Both the position numbers and the translations under genes were made by a program. Shown here piece after piece: positions 14,906 to 35,278 of a stretch of DNA of 64,000 nt (the first letter of the stretch is position 1; each line of letters begins with the position of its first letter). The stretch comes from Glandiceps talaboti (Eukaryota > Hemichordata > Enteropneusta > Spengelidae). The notes under the pieces were generated by a model. The model was not told where the DNA came from and made no database searches. It saw only the letters and a list, made by a program, of their open reading frames with translations. The stretch is taken from positions 3,114,501 through 3,178,500 of the forward strand of contig NC_135561.1 of assembly GCF_964340395.1 (NCBI RefSeq), read 5' to 3'.

Positions 14906-16080
14906 CGAAACGGCTTACCAAAAAAAAAGCGGAAGAAAGAAAGAATTACGAAAGAAAACATTCAGAAACAGAAATGTCAACAGACGTGCAAGCACCATCG
15001 GGCATTTAGACCCCTCAATAATCCGTTAAATATATCGATTACGTATTCCTACTGCTGTCAACCTATTTTCCGCAGTGGCCATTGTTTTGTTTGTTAATCT
15101 GATTAACCTACACTCTTTGTACAAATTACTAATACGTGTCAGGTACGTTTAGATTTCAATGTATATTTGTAAAGAAATCATCGCTGTCACTCACGAGAAT
15201 GTCTTTTATTCTAATCCTTTCGAATTTCAGGACAATCGCCGCAAATTTAACGGTTAAATGAAGAACGTAAACACAATTTCTAATAAGGAGAAAATGCAGT
15301 TTATTTGCTATTAAGTCTTTATTAAATTACAGATATTTCAATATAGTGCCATTGACTGACAATGAAGGCAATAAAATGAAGTGATGTATACACTGCAGAC
15401 TCAAGTCTATCTTTATTACATTAATTTTCTATTTAAATCTTACTAATAAATTTTAATTTTGAATCCTAATAATATTGGGTTGGTGTTATCTTTCACGTTT
15501 AAATGTTAATTGAAGTATGAAAGACACTGCATTGTCTTAAGTAATACTGCACCATTTTAGTCTGGGTTTCAAATCAAATACATAACCTCTCTATTTCCAT
15601 TAAGGAAATGAGATCAGAACGTCTTAAAACTGTATTTATCTTCTACCTAGTAGGATTACCTTTTTACCAAGCAATTATCTCAAAATAGTAAATTGTACTT
15701 ATCAATTACGGTGCTATGCAATGTTAGAGAAAAGTGGATAAATCGTAATTTTTTCACAAAGCATAACAGAGATGAATTCTTATTTTGAACATACGGTTAT
15801 ATCTATGATTTTCGAAACAAGAAGAAAAGAACTTAGGTTCAGATATAGTAAGAGTCTAGTAACTGTCTTCAATGTTTAGTCATCAGCGGATACAATTACA
15901 GTTATTAGATTAGTATCGATGTCCATCTTCGTCTACAATCACTACCCAGAATGCATTTACATAATTTCCTGGTGTTTTGGTTCCCAAAACAAAATCATGT
16001 TATATCATACAGAGTCCGATATAACATGTTTTAGTTGATAATAAAAAAGCAAATTAAATCGAGAAACTTTTAAATGTGAG

Positions 16081-16220
<140 letters not shown>

Positions 16221-16900
16221 CTACGATGGCTATGTCATTATGGAAACACCTTGTGGGGCAATATTAGTGGCACAGTTCTACTTTTAATGCAGGAATTTTA
16301 TTGAGTTACAGTAGTAAATCTGACAACAGCTTGGCCATAAACATTTCAAGTTTGTGATTCGTTAGGCAATAAACATAGAGATTGACAGAATGATTACAAA
16401 GTATATTTTGAATGTGTGTATCGTGTTATATAGATCGATTTAAATCCTCACTAAGGGTGATTTATTGTGTATATATGTTCCAAGAAGTGACCAAAGATAT
16501 GAGTTGCGGGGTATTACGTTGTAAAAGTCTCGCCATAACTCTACAATGTGACCATAAAGACCATAAAACAGATTTTGAAGAGGAGAACATTTCCTTCTTA
16601 ACGGATCGTCAATCACGTGTCTTGACCTTTCTGTGTTATTTTACAGTCTGAACATTACGTCATCATTATCTGGATAGTCTCCACTATGTAGAGCAATGTT
16701 ATAATTCTATACACAGCACATAGTCCACTGGGAAGAGGAGACGTCAATTTGACGATTTTACGGTACACAATTTCGAAACGTAAAAGCTTTTTTCACTGAT
16801 TAATAAATAACATTGCTCATATAACATTTTGATGGCATAACTTTCTTGCAAGAATAGCTTATTTGTTAAACTCTGTTTCTTTTTGTTTTTCTCTCTCCAG

Positions 16901-23645
<6,745 letters not shown>

Positions 23646-23974
23646 TGGTTGATAAATACCAGAGGAATCATACATGTACGTTGCCTTCTCTGGGAGGGCA
23701 AGCCTTACAGTTACTATCGCAATAAGTTTTTGCTTTGATAAGTGTACCCTATTGTTGTCAGAAACGAACTGCTAAATATGACACAAGCTTCCGTGATATG
23801 GTGACACTGTATAAAGGACAAAGCACACACCATACAATGACTAGTCGTTGTCGGTAATTGTACCATGAGTCTATTCTGCTAGTATTACGTGTACCTTTTT
23901 TAGGTTGTAAATATGTTCCTGTATTTTGAACCGTTCAAGTTAACCGACTTCATTTGTAAAAAAAAAAATACTAA

Positions 23975-23980
23975 ATAAAG
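23975..23980 (+). promoter_or_regulatory. Candidate poly(A) signal of the Cys-loop receptor gene
   Basis: AATAAA 330 bp after the stop codon, just past a short A-run. A second AATAAA lies at 24021-24026; either could serve. Confidence 0.6.
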
Positions 23981-25788
23981 ATATGCTTAATTGTTTGCAT
24001 TTATATTCATATATGATACCAATAAAATATTTACCAAGGCTTGTATTTAAAATACCAGTGTATGAATTGTCGGTTGCTATGTTTACGATTTGTCTGTTGC
24101 TATGTGTACGGATTGTCTGTGTACCGATGTTTTGTTGCTATGTGTACGAATTGTCTGGTGCTATGTGTACGGATCTGTAGACGTTGTCTAGTGCTATAAA
24201 GTGTCAATGTTGCGATGTGGTATTTCTAATTCGGTAATTATCTTCGACACATTGGAGTTTTGAGCCTCAACAGGCACGTGATAGCATTATGTATATTTTT
24301 GAATGTTTCTGTTATGTAGATGAGTTAATGTTGCTAGTTTTGTTCTGCTCGCGCGCAGCCCTAAGTCTTTTGTAACATCACACTGTAGAGCACTACCATC
24401 TGTAGGCTTTCAACAGGTGATAATTAGCGTGACCCGTCGTCTTATCATATTTTACGGTACAGCGCCATCTCTGGTAAGATAGAATAAGCAAGTGTCTAGA
24501 CCTACGATATAATCTACAGTCATGGCGGCTGTGACGACACTTGTCCACGAACAGAGCATTTTTTCATGACGGGAGTTATTCAAGTAGGGGGCTAAGAACA
24601 TGCCAGTTGTGTAGAGAAGCTGGGAAAGGGTTTGTTACCAGGAATCCAATAAACAAGAAGATAGAGAGGAGGTAAAGGAGAAGCAGAGACAGATGAAGAA
24701 GACATTTGTTTTCCTTTTTTTTGCGTTTTATTTTAAATTGACCGCCCGACCGACCGACCGACCCATAGTTGCTATGAAGAAGTAATGAGAAACATAAAAA
24801 ATAGGGCCACTCATATGGAAACGGCTAGCTGTTTTCAGACAAGCCGTTCTACGCACAGCTTTTGTGTACTCAATGATGCATAATACCAGCAAAGTTGACG
24901 ATGGAGAATGTTGTGTTATTTTAGATTTGACATATTGTAAGATGTGATGACAGGGTAACGCCATCATATAAATCAAATGTGTTTGTTGGCTGTCATCAAA
25001 CAGAAATAATATTTAGTTACCAGTAGTCATACATCAATTCTATTGTTGATGGTAATATTTCATTTCGAGCAACCGGTATTTGTTTAAGATGATTTTAGGT
25101 TGAAAATCGAAAGTCTGTGTTCCTCAATATAAAAGACCCATGTAGTCGATCAGTGAAACTAGAACCGTATATTTTATCAATTAAAAATAAAGTCATTGTA
25201 TTTTTAGATTTGCGCAAACCTTCGAGCATTTGCTGGCTTGGTGTTGTGGGCGACTGCTATATCACCATATCCCGAGGTCTTCAAACAAGACCCCCTATCT
25301 GCGTTCGGATAGTTGCCGAACAAAACGGATGACGGTACTAGTGTTGTCAAAAGCCTTCGATAGCGACCTGTGGTTGCTTTATATAACAGAATTGCCCAAG
25401 GGTTTAGCAGCTACACTACATATCCCACATTCATTGGGGGGGGGGGCGTATTTGCTGGCCTGGGCTTGCTGCTGCCGACGGTGAGAGACTCCTATGTCAC
25501 CTTACTCAGTACATTATCAAAACGCCGACCTCGACCTTTAGTGTTTGTCACATCTAGAATAACATCAGTCGCTTGGAAGATATTTTGAGTTTGCCATTCA
25601 CTTTTAGTTTTTTAAGGACTATGTTGTCCTCAACTTTTTATGTTTACTAGCTACTAGCTGTCCAGCAAAGTTTACGCGTTCACCCGACTATTTCACAATT
25701 ACTCATGATCACTCCAGTTATCATTTCAGTTTTCTGTTGGGGTTTTCAAATAAAGAATGACTTGAGCAAGTCTAGATCACTTGACATG

Positions 25789-25960
25789 ACATCACATGAC
25801 ATCACATCACATCACATCATCATATCACATCACATCACATCACATCACATCACATTACATCACATCACATCACATCAAATCACATCACATCACATCACAT
25901 TACATTACATTACATTAATACATCACATCACATCACATCACATCACATCACATCACATCG
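25789..25960. repeat. (ATCAC)n pentanucleotide array
   Basis: About 34 units with attac and aaatc variants. Confidence 0.96.
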
Positions 25961-26438
25961 TAAACTGGTAAAGTAAAAATTAAGCACATGCAAAAAAATT
26001 CTCAAACTGGGACCATAATTTGTATGCTCATTTAGATATGAAACACTAATTTATACGGGTAACAGCAGTACAGACAGTGACATTTTACTATTTATAGTTT
26101 GCAATGACGCGACGATGTGTAAACTATAACGTTGGGGGCGTTCCACTTCAAGTGAGCGATTTCTCTTGCTCGATAATAACGATGTCGATGAATGATTGAT
26201 TTCTCGCGTGGGTAGAATTCGGTCAATTAGCATATGCAACTATTTCTATCAGAAGCAATACAATTACAAATTAATTTCAATCGTGACACACCAAGGCCTA
26301 TATTGTGCAATTAATGAGGTAAACACGCAGATTATAATTATTAAGGAGATTTATAAGTTAGGATGCGAAAAAACAACATTTTGCCCAGTATTTAATTAAC
26401 GTTATATTACACATTTATTATCTATTCATTTTATATGT

Positions 26439-26537
<99 letters not shown>

Positions 26538-26630
26538 TTTTATCTATCTATTTATTCATTTGTTTGTTTGTTTGTTTGTTTGTTTTATTTATAAATGTAT
26601 TTGTCTGTGTTTTTATTTATTTATTTAAGA
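26439..26630. repeat. (TTTA)n tetranucleotide array
   Basis: Long pure tracts, then tttg variants. Confidence 0.96.
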
Positions 26631-26790
26631 GACACTTTTCAGTACACAACACGATTCTGCCTATAAACTCTGTTGCAAGATATACAAACCATAGATGGAC
26701 AAAATCAAGCAAAAAGATCAGGGTCGAGGTAGTAATTAGCAATGATAAAGGACTTATCGTGCAGTAAATACACCACATTTATATACGTTT

Positions 26791-26985
<195 letters not shown>

Positions 26986-27468
26986 CATACAGGTTGTATA
27001 TATATATAATACTATACTATACTACACAACACTACAGTAACTAATGGATATACAATATCATGTCTGGTAGTGCAGATTTTTTTCTATTCGATAAGGCGTG
27101 CAGGAACACAACCTAAAGGGTTTGCCCTTACGGAAGACATTCAGTTTACATCTTGCTTGTTACTGTACTACACTGAGAAAATTTACACTACATTGATGAA
27201 CATGTTTTCACACAGTGCTATCCTAGTACGGATAAAAACTATACTGTCAAGAAATAAAAAAGAAAGTTTAAACGGAATTCCATCGCTGGGGGCGCTAACC
27301 TATTTAAAACTGTAGCACATTGACCCAAGATAAGAAGCCACGTCACTGTACATGTATTGTTCTGGGGTACCAGCACAAATCAATAATCCATTATAATGAC
27401 TGGAAATGCATGGAGTGTCTTCTTACAGCAAACCGCCACTTACTCGGCGTAAAGTGAGTAGAACCAAA

Positions 27469-27627
27469 ATGGCAAAATCGGAGGAAAGTGGACACGACTC
27501 CCAGCAAGTCAGCTGCCGACGTATGGTGTGTGGAACCGGTTTCAGTGTGACCCTGTTCGTCATTATCATAACTATGTTCTATCTTGATAGTTCAGTGACA
27601 TCATCCAGGCCAAAACTTATTCAAATG
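27469..27627 (+). CDS. Glycosyltransferase-like gene exon 1 (tail and membrane anchor)
   Basis: Donor gtaagcta after Gln-Met, phase 0. It encodes the N-terminal tail with a Cys-Arg-Arg just before the hydrophobic anchor, the usual positive-inside arrangement of Golgi type II proteins. The start could instead be 27406 (MHGVSSYSK), with a poorer context. Confidence 0.75.
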
Positions 27628-29143
27628 GTAAGCTATTATCTGTACTATAGTACTTAGTAGTATAGTTAGGGGAAATTTGAATTTGACAATGACGGTTCAT
27701 TCATTTATAGCTAGTTTGTTCAGCGATAATGCCAATAGATTTATGTAGATCACGTATTGAATTACGGAATGAGAATGCAGACGAGCACTTCGATCGTAAG
27801 ATACACTGTGTGCATTTGTCATCATGAAGTGACGTAGCTGCAATAATTGTAGCGTTTTGCTGCGATTTTGAGGGTTTTTCCCCTGTTTTGGTGTTTAACC
27901 CGCACCTACCCAAAACTTAAAAAGTCACCAACACAGACGAAAAAACCCTCAAAATCGCAGCAAAACGCTACAATTATTGCATCTAGAAGTGACGAAACAA
28001 TAAGTTCAGAGTTCAATCGAATGAATGGATGTATGTTTCAAAGTCCATTTCACTTGACATAACCGTGCATCTAGGTTGCAAGACAACAAGTATATGTAAT
28101 AACGCTAACTCCAGTGAAAATTCATGGTAGTTGTATTTCTGTGGATGGTTCCCTTAATGATTGCTTTTAAAAGCTAAGATTGGCTAAGATTAATACTTGT
28201 ATTGATTCACACACGTGTATACACGTACAAAATTTGGTACAGTCCTGCTTGCAGACAGAGTTACATGTAATAATGGGACTAGGTTGTGACATTGTAGTCA
28301 GACTCGAGTCCAAACTTACTCCGTCTGCTAGCAGGACTGACTTTGGTATAAATGTACGTGGGCTGCTAGTGCTACTCAGCCAAACACATCTTCATATCAT
28401 AGCATCGCATATTCCCACTGGGATTTTTCCACTTTGTCAATCGCACTAGTTCACTATAAAATCGCAATGCATATTGGTAGACGAATCTGATATTAAATCT
28501 AAGTGTCTAAATATTCAAAGTTTGGTGGAAAACACGGCGTGAGACATCGGAACTTTTCCTGTTGTTTCCTCGTGTTTGCTTTTAATACGAATGGACTCGA
28601 CTCGCCAGGTCATTTAGAGTATAGAGTTTACTTCGGGTATTCAAATACAAAGATGATTATTCAAGTGGTTGAATTTTAACATCTGGTCTTTTGTCACATA
28701 TATAGGTGCATTGTCATTTAATGTATTTATCAGCAATATGCTAGGTTCCCATGCCACTCTATCAAATTGTACAAAATCGTGTAATGTAACACCATACGTT
28801 TACCTTATGTATTTACGTATGTGGACGTACGAATACTAATTGCGATCAAGCATGTAACAAAAAATGTAGTACTTTCTATATCCAACATGTTTGTCCCATT
28901 ATCACAATTTTATCCAAACTGATGTAGGAAAATACGACTCCACTCCCGGAACAAAAATATAAATCGAAAACAAACGACAATATACGAAGGAAATGGAGGC
29001 ACATACCAAGCGTCGAGCCGTACTCCGACATCAGATTTAAATTGGTTTTATGTTGCCGTTTTCTTTTTTCCTAGAAAAATAAGAGAGGGAACGAAACAAT
29101 GGCGAAAGTTCGAGATATATGGACTATCTAAATAATAAATATA

Positions 29144-29198
<55 letters not shown>

Positions 29199-30302
29199 AA
29201 TATGCATGAATTGAACGTTATCCAAAATGACGATTGTCAGTAAATACCATACATATTGGAAATTGACAGCAATTAATCGCCCACTTTCTTTGATACGTCA
29301 TCAGGTCACCGTATTATATATAACATTAGCTCGTCCCCATAGATACAATTACGTACATTGTATGGCAATTTGTATATAGGTAGGTCGCTTATTTGCGTTT
29401 CCAGGCCCCCGGTACGTCCCATTTGCAAAAAAGTTACACGTCGAAATGTTAGTCAAGACTATTAATTACATATATATAAACCTTATAGTGTATATACATC
29501 ATGAAACCAAGTTGATGAATCTCTTTAGATCTATTAAGTACACACATGTACAAACGTAATATACAAAAGTTGAAAGTACAACATAAACGTATACATGAAA
29601 GTAAATAATTCCAAATAAAGTGTTCATGTATACAGACTCGGCAGTTATTAGACAAAGTCTCTTCAAGTTATGGCTCTGAAAAGTCGAAAAAATATACATT
29701 GACAAGTTTCTAATGACAACGTCATTCTTGGAGTGCGTTATGACAATGTGTACCCGTCATGCTATGCGCGTTCGACGGAATGATAGAAAATAGATACGGA
29801 TGTGATAAACCTTTCTCTAAACATACTCATCAACTAACCAACCCAATATTTCTTGAATCTGAAAAAAATAATTAAAAAGCATCCATGCAGGCTCATAAAA
29901 ACACAACACTGACTGATGGTATTTAAGGCTATGACCTGAAAAGCGCCCGAGTGTGTGGGCGGTCGTATAAAGCTGAAATGGAGACATTGTGAATTAATAA
30001 TCCAGTGTCTTTCTGACTTCAGTTGACATTTGTAATGTATCCAGAATCATAAATAATGATAGAAGAATGATAAAAGTATCTATGAGTATGGTGGTGACCA
30101 GAAAGCATCGCCAACATTGTGCATACACACTTACTTACCATAACTTGCCTTTTTACCCGATCAACCACCCCATCACTTTTGGAAATTACGATCAAAATCA
30201 AGTTTTTAACGCTTTGGAATTCGCCCGCCCTTAACATACACATTCAGACAGACGCAGACGTACCCCCCCCCCCACACACACACACAAACACACTCTCTCT
30301 CT

Positions 30303-30346
<44 letters not shown>

Positions 30347-31392
30347 CTCTCTCTCTCTCAGATCGCATAAATATTTACTTCGCGAAATATGAATCGTATG
30401 GCATTACAGGTAGCCTGTTTGTCTTAAAAGTGAAATTATACTGTTTATCTATTTTGAAACTATATTTTTCTTCACAGGTACGAACAAACAGCGATATAAA
30501 GAAACACAAAGAAACGAGCCACCAACTTATTAAATTCACCCATGAAGAATTACTCAACGTAACACTGAAACTCCATAATGTGACTGGAAGTTCGACGAAC
30601 CGAGGCAAAGAGTTTGGTAGGCTCAAACCGAGGAAAGATTTTGTGGTTCCCAACATTGCACACTTTATCTGGTTCACATGTCACCCATTCCTGTTTGAGA
30701 ATTTGATTAGTTTATTGAGTGTACACAGAGTAATGAAAGCAGATAAGATTTATTTTCATACAGACTGTGAACCAGAGGGAATGTGGTGGAAACAAGCCAT
30801 AGAGTTTATACCTACATTGAATATCGTAACCAGGGAACCTCCAAAGACAATATTCAACAAAGAAATCAACCCAGAACATGCCATTGACATTGCTCGTATA
30901 CAAATACTTGTTGAAGGGGGAGGCGTATATTTTCACCCGGAGACGTACGTCGTTGCTCCGCTGGAACCACTTCGCTACTATGACTTCGTAATTGGTCGGA
31001 TGGATGAACAAGTCCTTAGTAGCGATATCATGCTTGCCAATAAGGATTCCGAATTCCTCAAACTTTACCATGAAAGTTACAAAGGATACAAAAGACACTG
31101 CAAACACTGTAATTTAAAGGAACGCCTTACTAATCTCGCCATAGAAAACAATAATCTGTTACACATCGAACCGCAGAGTATTGCTAAACCTTCAGAATCA
31201 CAATGGGGGAAGTTGTTTCTAGAAAAATACGACTGGGACAAGACTCATTTCACTGTGCGTGCATATTGTCAGAAATACAGGAAGAGTGGTATTAACCGGA
31301 ACATTACGGAAGACAGTATCATGAATATGAAATATGCCTTCGGTGAAATATGTCGGTATATTTATTATGGAAGTAAGGATCTCATTAAATGA
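27469..31392 (+). CDS. Type II membrane glycosyltransferase-like protein with degenerate DXD motif
   Basis: Two exons (27469-27627 and 30478-31392) give 357 residues: a short cytoplasmic tail, one hydrophobic span at about residues 19-39 (VTLFVIIITMFYL), a stem, then a domain with VPNIAHFIWF, FHTDCEPEGMWW and HAIDIARIQILVEGGGVYF. This order matches the DXD sugar-binding glycosyltransferases (Gly_transf_sug type) of the Golgi, which transfer sugars from nucleotide donors. In the family the last block is followed by Asp-X-Asp; here it reads His206-Pro207-Glu208 (30934-30942). The fold is thus recognisable, but metal-dependent catalysis is doubtful. NVT sequons occur in the stem. The ATG at 27469 has a good context (A at -3, G at +4); an in-frame ATG at 27406 would add 21 residues. 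Substrate unknown. Confidence 0.83.
27835..27985. mobile_element. 151-bp inverted-repeat transposon (MITE) with 9-bp target duplication
   Basis: 45-bp terminal arms (27835-27879 and 27941-27985) are inverted copies with one mismatch near the tip; the inner 41 bp are a perfect match. A 61-bp loop separates them. The sequence GAAGTGACG stands directly outside both ends (27826-27834 and 27986-27994), a perfect 9-bp direct repeat consistent with a target-site duplication. It lies in the single intron of the glycosyltransferase-like gene. No transposase frame, so non-autonomous. A 9-bp duplication with long arms fits the Mutator-like group by inference. Confidence 0.88.
29144..29198. repeat. (TTG)n microsatellite
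   Basis: About 18 units, in the glycosyltransferase-like gene's intron. Confidence 0.97.
30291..30359. repeat. (CT)n tract
   Basis: Pyrimidine tract about 120 bp upstream of the exon 2 acceptor of the glycosyltransferase-like gene. Confidence 0.95.
30478..31392 (+). CDS. Glycosyltransferase-like gene exon 2 (catalytic-type domain)
   Basis: Acceptor tttttcttcacag, phase 0; 304 codons and TGA at 31390-31392. Frame is open with good codon structure throughout and holds every conserved block of the family. The upstream part of the open frame (30430-30477) is intron. Confidence 0.9.
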   Translation, partial: VRTNSDIKKHKETSHQLIKFTHEELLNVTLKLHNVTGSSTNRGKEFGRLKPRKDFVVPNIAHFIWFTCHPFLFENLISLLSVHRVMKADKIYFHTDCEPEGMWWKQAIEFIPTLNIVTREPPKTIFNKEINPEHAIDIARIQILVEGGGVYFHPETYVVAPLEPLRYYDFVIGRMDEQVLSSDIMLANKDSEFLKLYHESYKGYKRHCKHCNLKERLTNLAIENNNLLHIEPQSIAKPSESQWGKLFLEKYDWDKTHFTVRAYCQKYRKSGINRNITEDSIMNMKYAFGEICRYIYYGSKDLIK

Positions 31393-31669
31393 TGCGTTAT
31401 TAAAATGTTTTTTAGATTAAATTAACTTAAGAAATCATGAAAAGTGTCAAATTTGTGGATTTTATTAAAAAGATGTCAGTATGTCATGAATTGAAACACA
31501 CAATCTGATGATACAGTGATTTTACTGAGCGAGCTCCACTAGCTGCAACATTTTTTGCCGTTTTGTTATATGTATACAGTAACAACTTACTCATATAATA
31601 CCGTACGCCCTGAACAGTATTGAATCACCTGGTAAATGTATTCGTGTATCTGTACACACAATATGGAAC

Positions 31670-31675
31670 AATAAA
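31670..31675 (+). promoter_or_regulatory. Candidate poly(A) signal of the glycosyltransferase-like gene
   Basis: AATAAA 278 bp after the stop codon, the first clear one in the 3' flank. Confidence 0.6.
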
Positions 31676-33824
31676 TTAGTTTTGGGTCCGCACCCAAAAA
31701 TCAACGCCCACTGCAATAACGATTTTGTCTGATTACTGTACTACTTATGAACAAAATCGCCCTCTAACATATGAAATGTCGTATTATTCATATTTCAACT
31801 ATTTTTAGTGAATATATTGTTGGTTGTCCTATCGAAAAAAATTACCCCAGTTACAATATGACGCCCAATGAACCATCGAGCAGGTGTTTTTGCAAATAAA
31901 CAGACAAACAAACAAACAAACATGTGCACACAAAGCTCTATACGATGCGTTACAATAACTATAAATACATGTCATAGCTAGCTAGACAATTGCAATGACT
32001 TGAATTCTGAATTTATTCCAGACAGTACATTAAGATCCCGGCCCCGGTCATACTTCCTGGCCGTGTATGCCCGTCGCGTTATTTTTACAGCAAGAAAATC
32101 TTCAACACAATAACCACTCCCAATGTCTGGTTGGTTAATATGTTTATTACACTTACATATATTTTGTAAAAAATACTCCAATAATTACAGCTTAACTTCA
32201 AAAATAAAACATACATGACGACATATCTTCACTAATGAAAAGGAAACAAAGTCGTCTCCATTTGGCACAGCTTTCTTTCTGTACTCTTTCTATATAAACT
32301 AGACTTTTTGTCATAAAATACATACAATTACATGTATAAGTCCATCTATCACTTCTTCAAAATCACAAATTGAGAAAGTTTCTTATCGCATTTCAGAAGA
32401 GATTTCATTCAATACCCTTCCATAAATCATGTGGTTTAATCATTACGAGACAATTAATACAGTTACTCTACTCTAGCAAGTCACAACTCTGACGCCATCA
32501 CCAACTTCTACGTGTCAAGTTCATGTATGAATATTACAAAGACACAACTCAAAAGTGAACTTTTTTTACCAAGTTACTTTTCGCTTAGAGAAACAACGCT
32601 TCGTTTTACTTACTACAATAACAATGAATGACAAAAACTTCTAGACGCTGTTCCTCCAAACATGGTTATAATTCGTTTGATGTGCGATTTCTATCACGTT
32701 CATCAGTAGAAAAGTAAATCTTTGTCGTCCCCCCCCCTCACCCACTTCCAATCTGTCAACACCCCCCCCCCAAATCTCTGTGAAAATCTACTCAAAGTAG
32801 TTATATCACCGTGACAAAGTACTATCACACCAAAGTTACTATACAGTTTCAATTAGGCAGCACGGCGGTGTTTTTTACTACCAAACCAGAGTGACAATAG
32901 AGTTTCAATTTGGCATCATGCAGGTAAGGATGAATCAAGAAAGTTTTAAACACAAAACTGTTTATTTGTGTCCATAGTGAGAGAAAGTATAACATTTCAT
33001 GTGCGCTATCAGTGATTGTATTTGAGTGTAATTTGTAAAAAAAAAGATAAAAAGTTGTGCATGTGTTATCAATTAAGAAAAACATTGTGTTGCCTGATTG
33101 TAACTCGATAGTCACCTTGGTGTGGTAGTATGAGGACATTTCAGAAAACTGAGAGTTGAAAACTTTTCATTAGAGTCGATAACTCATTATAGCCAGTGGT
33201 ACATTCACCAGTATATTCCAAATACTAGCATTGGTAAAAATAATATCTACGATACATAATTATAATATTACAAATGATGTCCTGAATACAAGTCAAGTCT
33301 CCGACATTGAAATTCATTTACTTCATGTTTGGACCAAGAGATTGCACATACAGTAAGGAATGAATCCCTGAAATAAATGTCACAAAAAATATATATCATA
33401 GAAATATTAAAATAATGCTCCTAATATGAGTAAAAAGACTAGGTTATGAAGGTATTTGTTACTGGCAAGTAGTCTAACTGGACAGAATAAATGAAGACAT
33501 AGAAACAATTCTACATAGAACAAGTAAAATGATATTTTTTTAAGTTTGAAAATATTTTGTGTATTGCAAGTAAAATATGATATACCGAGAGTTTGAATTT
33601 GAAAGTATAGTATAAGTGAAATGCTATATAGTAGGTGTATGAAGTAGATAATTTTGAAAAAGTAACAATGCAATATCATATGCAAACTTATTAGTCACAT
33701 AGTTGTCAAGTCTAAACCTAAAAATGGATCAAAGTCCTGTTAAAGTACAAGTAACTAGGCAATAAAAAAGATACCCGGACTACAAACATTGGACTCTAAC
33801 GCATGGACTCTCTGCATCAAAACT

Positions 33825-34030
33825 TGGGCAAGGCCTGGGATTACCCAAATCTTGGAAAAGGCCTGGGATTATCCAAATCTTGGAAAAGGCCTGGGATTAC
33901 CCAAACCTTAGGAAAGGCCTGGGATTACCCAAACTTTGGGAAAGGCCTGGGATTACCCAAACTTTGGGAAAGGCCTGGGATTACCCAAACCTCGGGAAAG
34001 CCCTGGGATTACGCAAACCTTTAGCAAGAC
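33825..34030. repeat. 28-bp tandem repeat, about 7 copies
   Basis: Unit aaggcctgggattacccaaa plus ctttggga. It stays open in more than one frame and so gives spurious repeat proteins. Confidence 0.95.
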
Positions 34031-34737
34031 TTGGGGATGGTTTGGTGCAAATACATCCTGAAAAAATACTTTCACACTATGTGAGAAGCCATTGGAGCAG
34101 AATGTCACTGTTTGTTTGTTTGGTAGGGCTACATTTCAAGTGAGCTAATCACTGGAATGTAAAATGTTTAGAAAATTCCGGGAAAATAATGCATAATTCA
34201 TAGTTTGTTGATTTTATGTCTTAATTGTTTGCCTTTTAGTACCTTTTCAAAGCTGTTATGAAAACTGTAAAACTAAAAGAGAGTAACATATAGCAAAATG
34301 ACATTACAACTCACAGTGAAATCTTGATTGACTTTTCAATGACAAAGAAAGTTGACATAGAGTATTTATTAGACACTCAATGTGCCACATAAATTACATC
34401 AGCACATGGTCTTTGGCAACAAATTAGTTCATTGTTACAGCATAGCACCACAATGAAATAACTATCAAAATATTATTAACCCTGGTTTTTCCTCTTCACT
34501 CATTGCAAAATAACAAATATCTCAGTTGATACATGTACAGTATAATCTGATTACATATATGGTATAACATGCCTTGTCAGAATCTGGCACTGATGTTGTG
34601 TTTACTTCCATCACTTACAACAAATTCATCAAAACATTTATACAATGTTGCATTTCTGCAACTGCTTGATGCATTGACTTACTATTCTGTTTGTATATGT
34701 CATATTAATAGCAGATTTACTACGAGTTGTATATCAT

Positions 34738-35070
34738 ATTCATCAAAGACTTGTTATTCTGTTATGATGTCACATTCAGAAAAGTTATTCTGCTATGACA
34801 TCATATTCTTTAAAGACTTGTTATTCTGCTATGACATCATATTCATCAAATTCAGAAAAGTTATTCTGCTATGACATCATATTCATCAAATTCAGAAAAA
34901 TTATTCTGCTATGACATCATATTCATCAAATTCAGAAAAGTTCTTCTGCTATGACATCATATTCATCAAATTCAGAAAAATTATTCTGCTATGACATCAT
35001 ATTCATCAAAGACCTGTTATTCTGTTATGGTGTCACATTCAGAAAAGTTATTCTGCTATGACATCATATT
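34738..35070. repeat. 40-bp tandem repeat, about 7-8 copies
   Basis: Unit ttattctgctatgacatcat followed by attcatcaaattcagaaaag; edges degenerate. Confidence 0.93.
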
Positions 35071-35227
35071 TGGCATAGACTAGCTATTTGAGAGCTATAT
35101 TGAGAATATACTCACTCACTATTAAGCAATTATCTAAGGTAAATTTGAGTATATTCTGTGTATCATAATGTTGACACTGTGTATGAAAAAGTCCTTGGTC
35201 TCAACATTTTATCAAATGTAAATTACA

Positions 35228-35228
<1 letters not shown>

Positions 35229-35262
<34 letters not shown>

Positions 35263-35278
35263 AATAATAATAATAACA
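35229..35278. repeat. (AAT)n microsatellite
   Basis: Imperfect AAT run with aac and aaa variants. Confidence 0.9.

Noticed and set aside
33803-34143. Repeat protein frames (LGKAWDYPN-type)
   Set aside because: Produced by the 28-bp tandem repeat, open in overlapping frames; no start context or splice sites.
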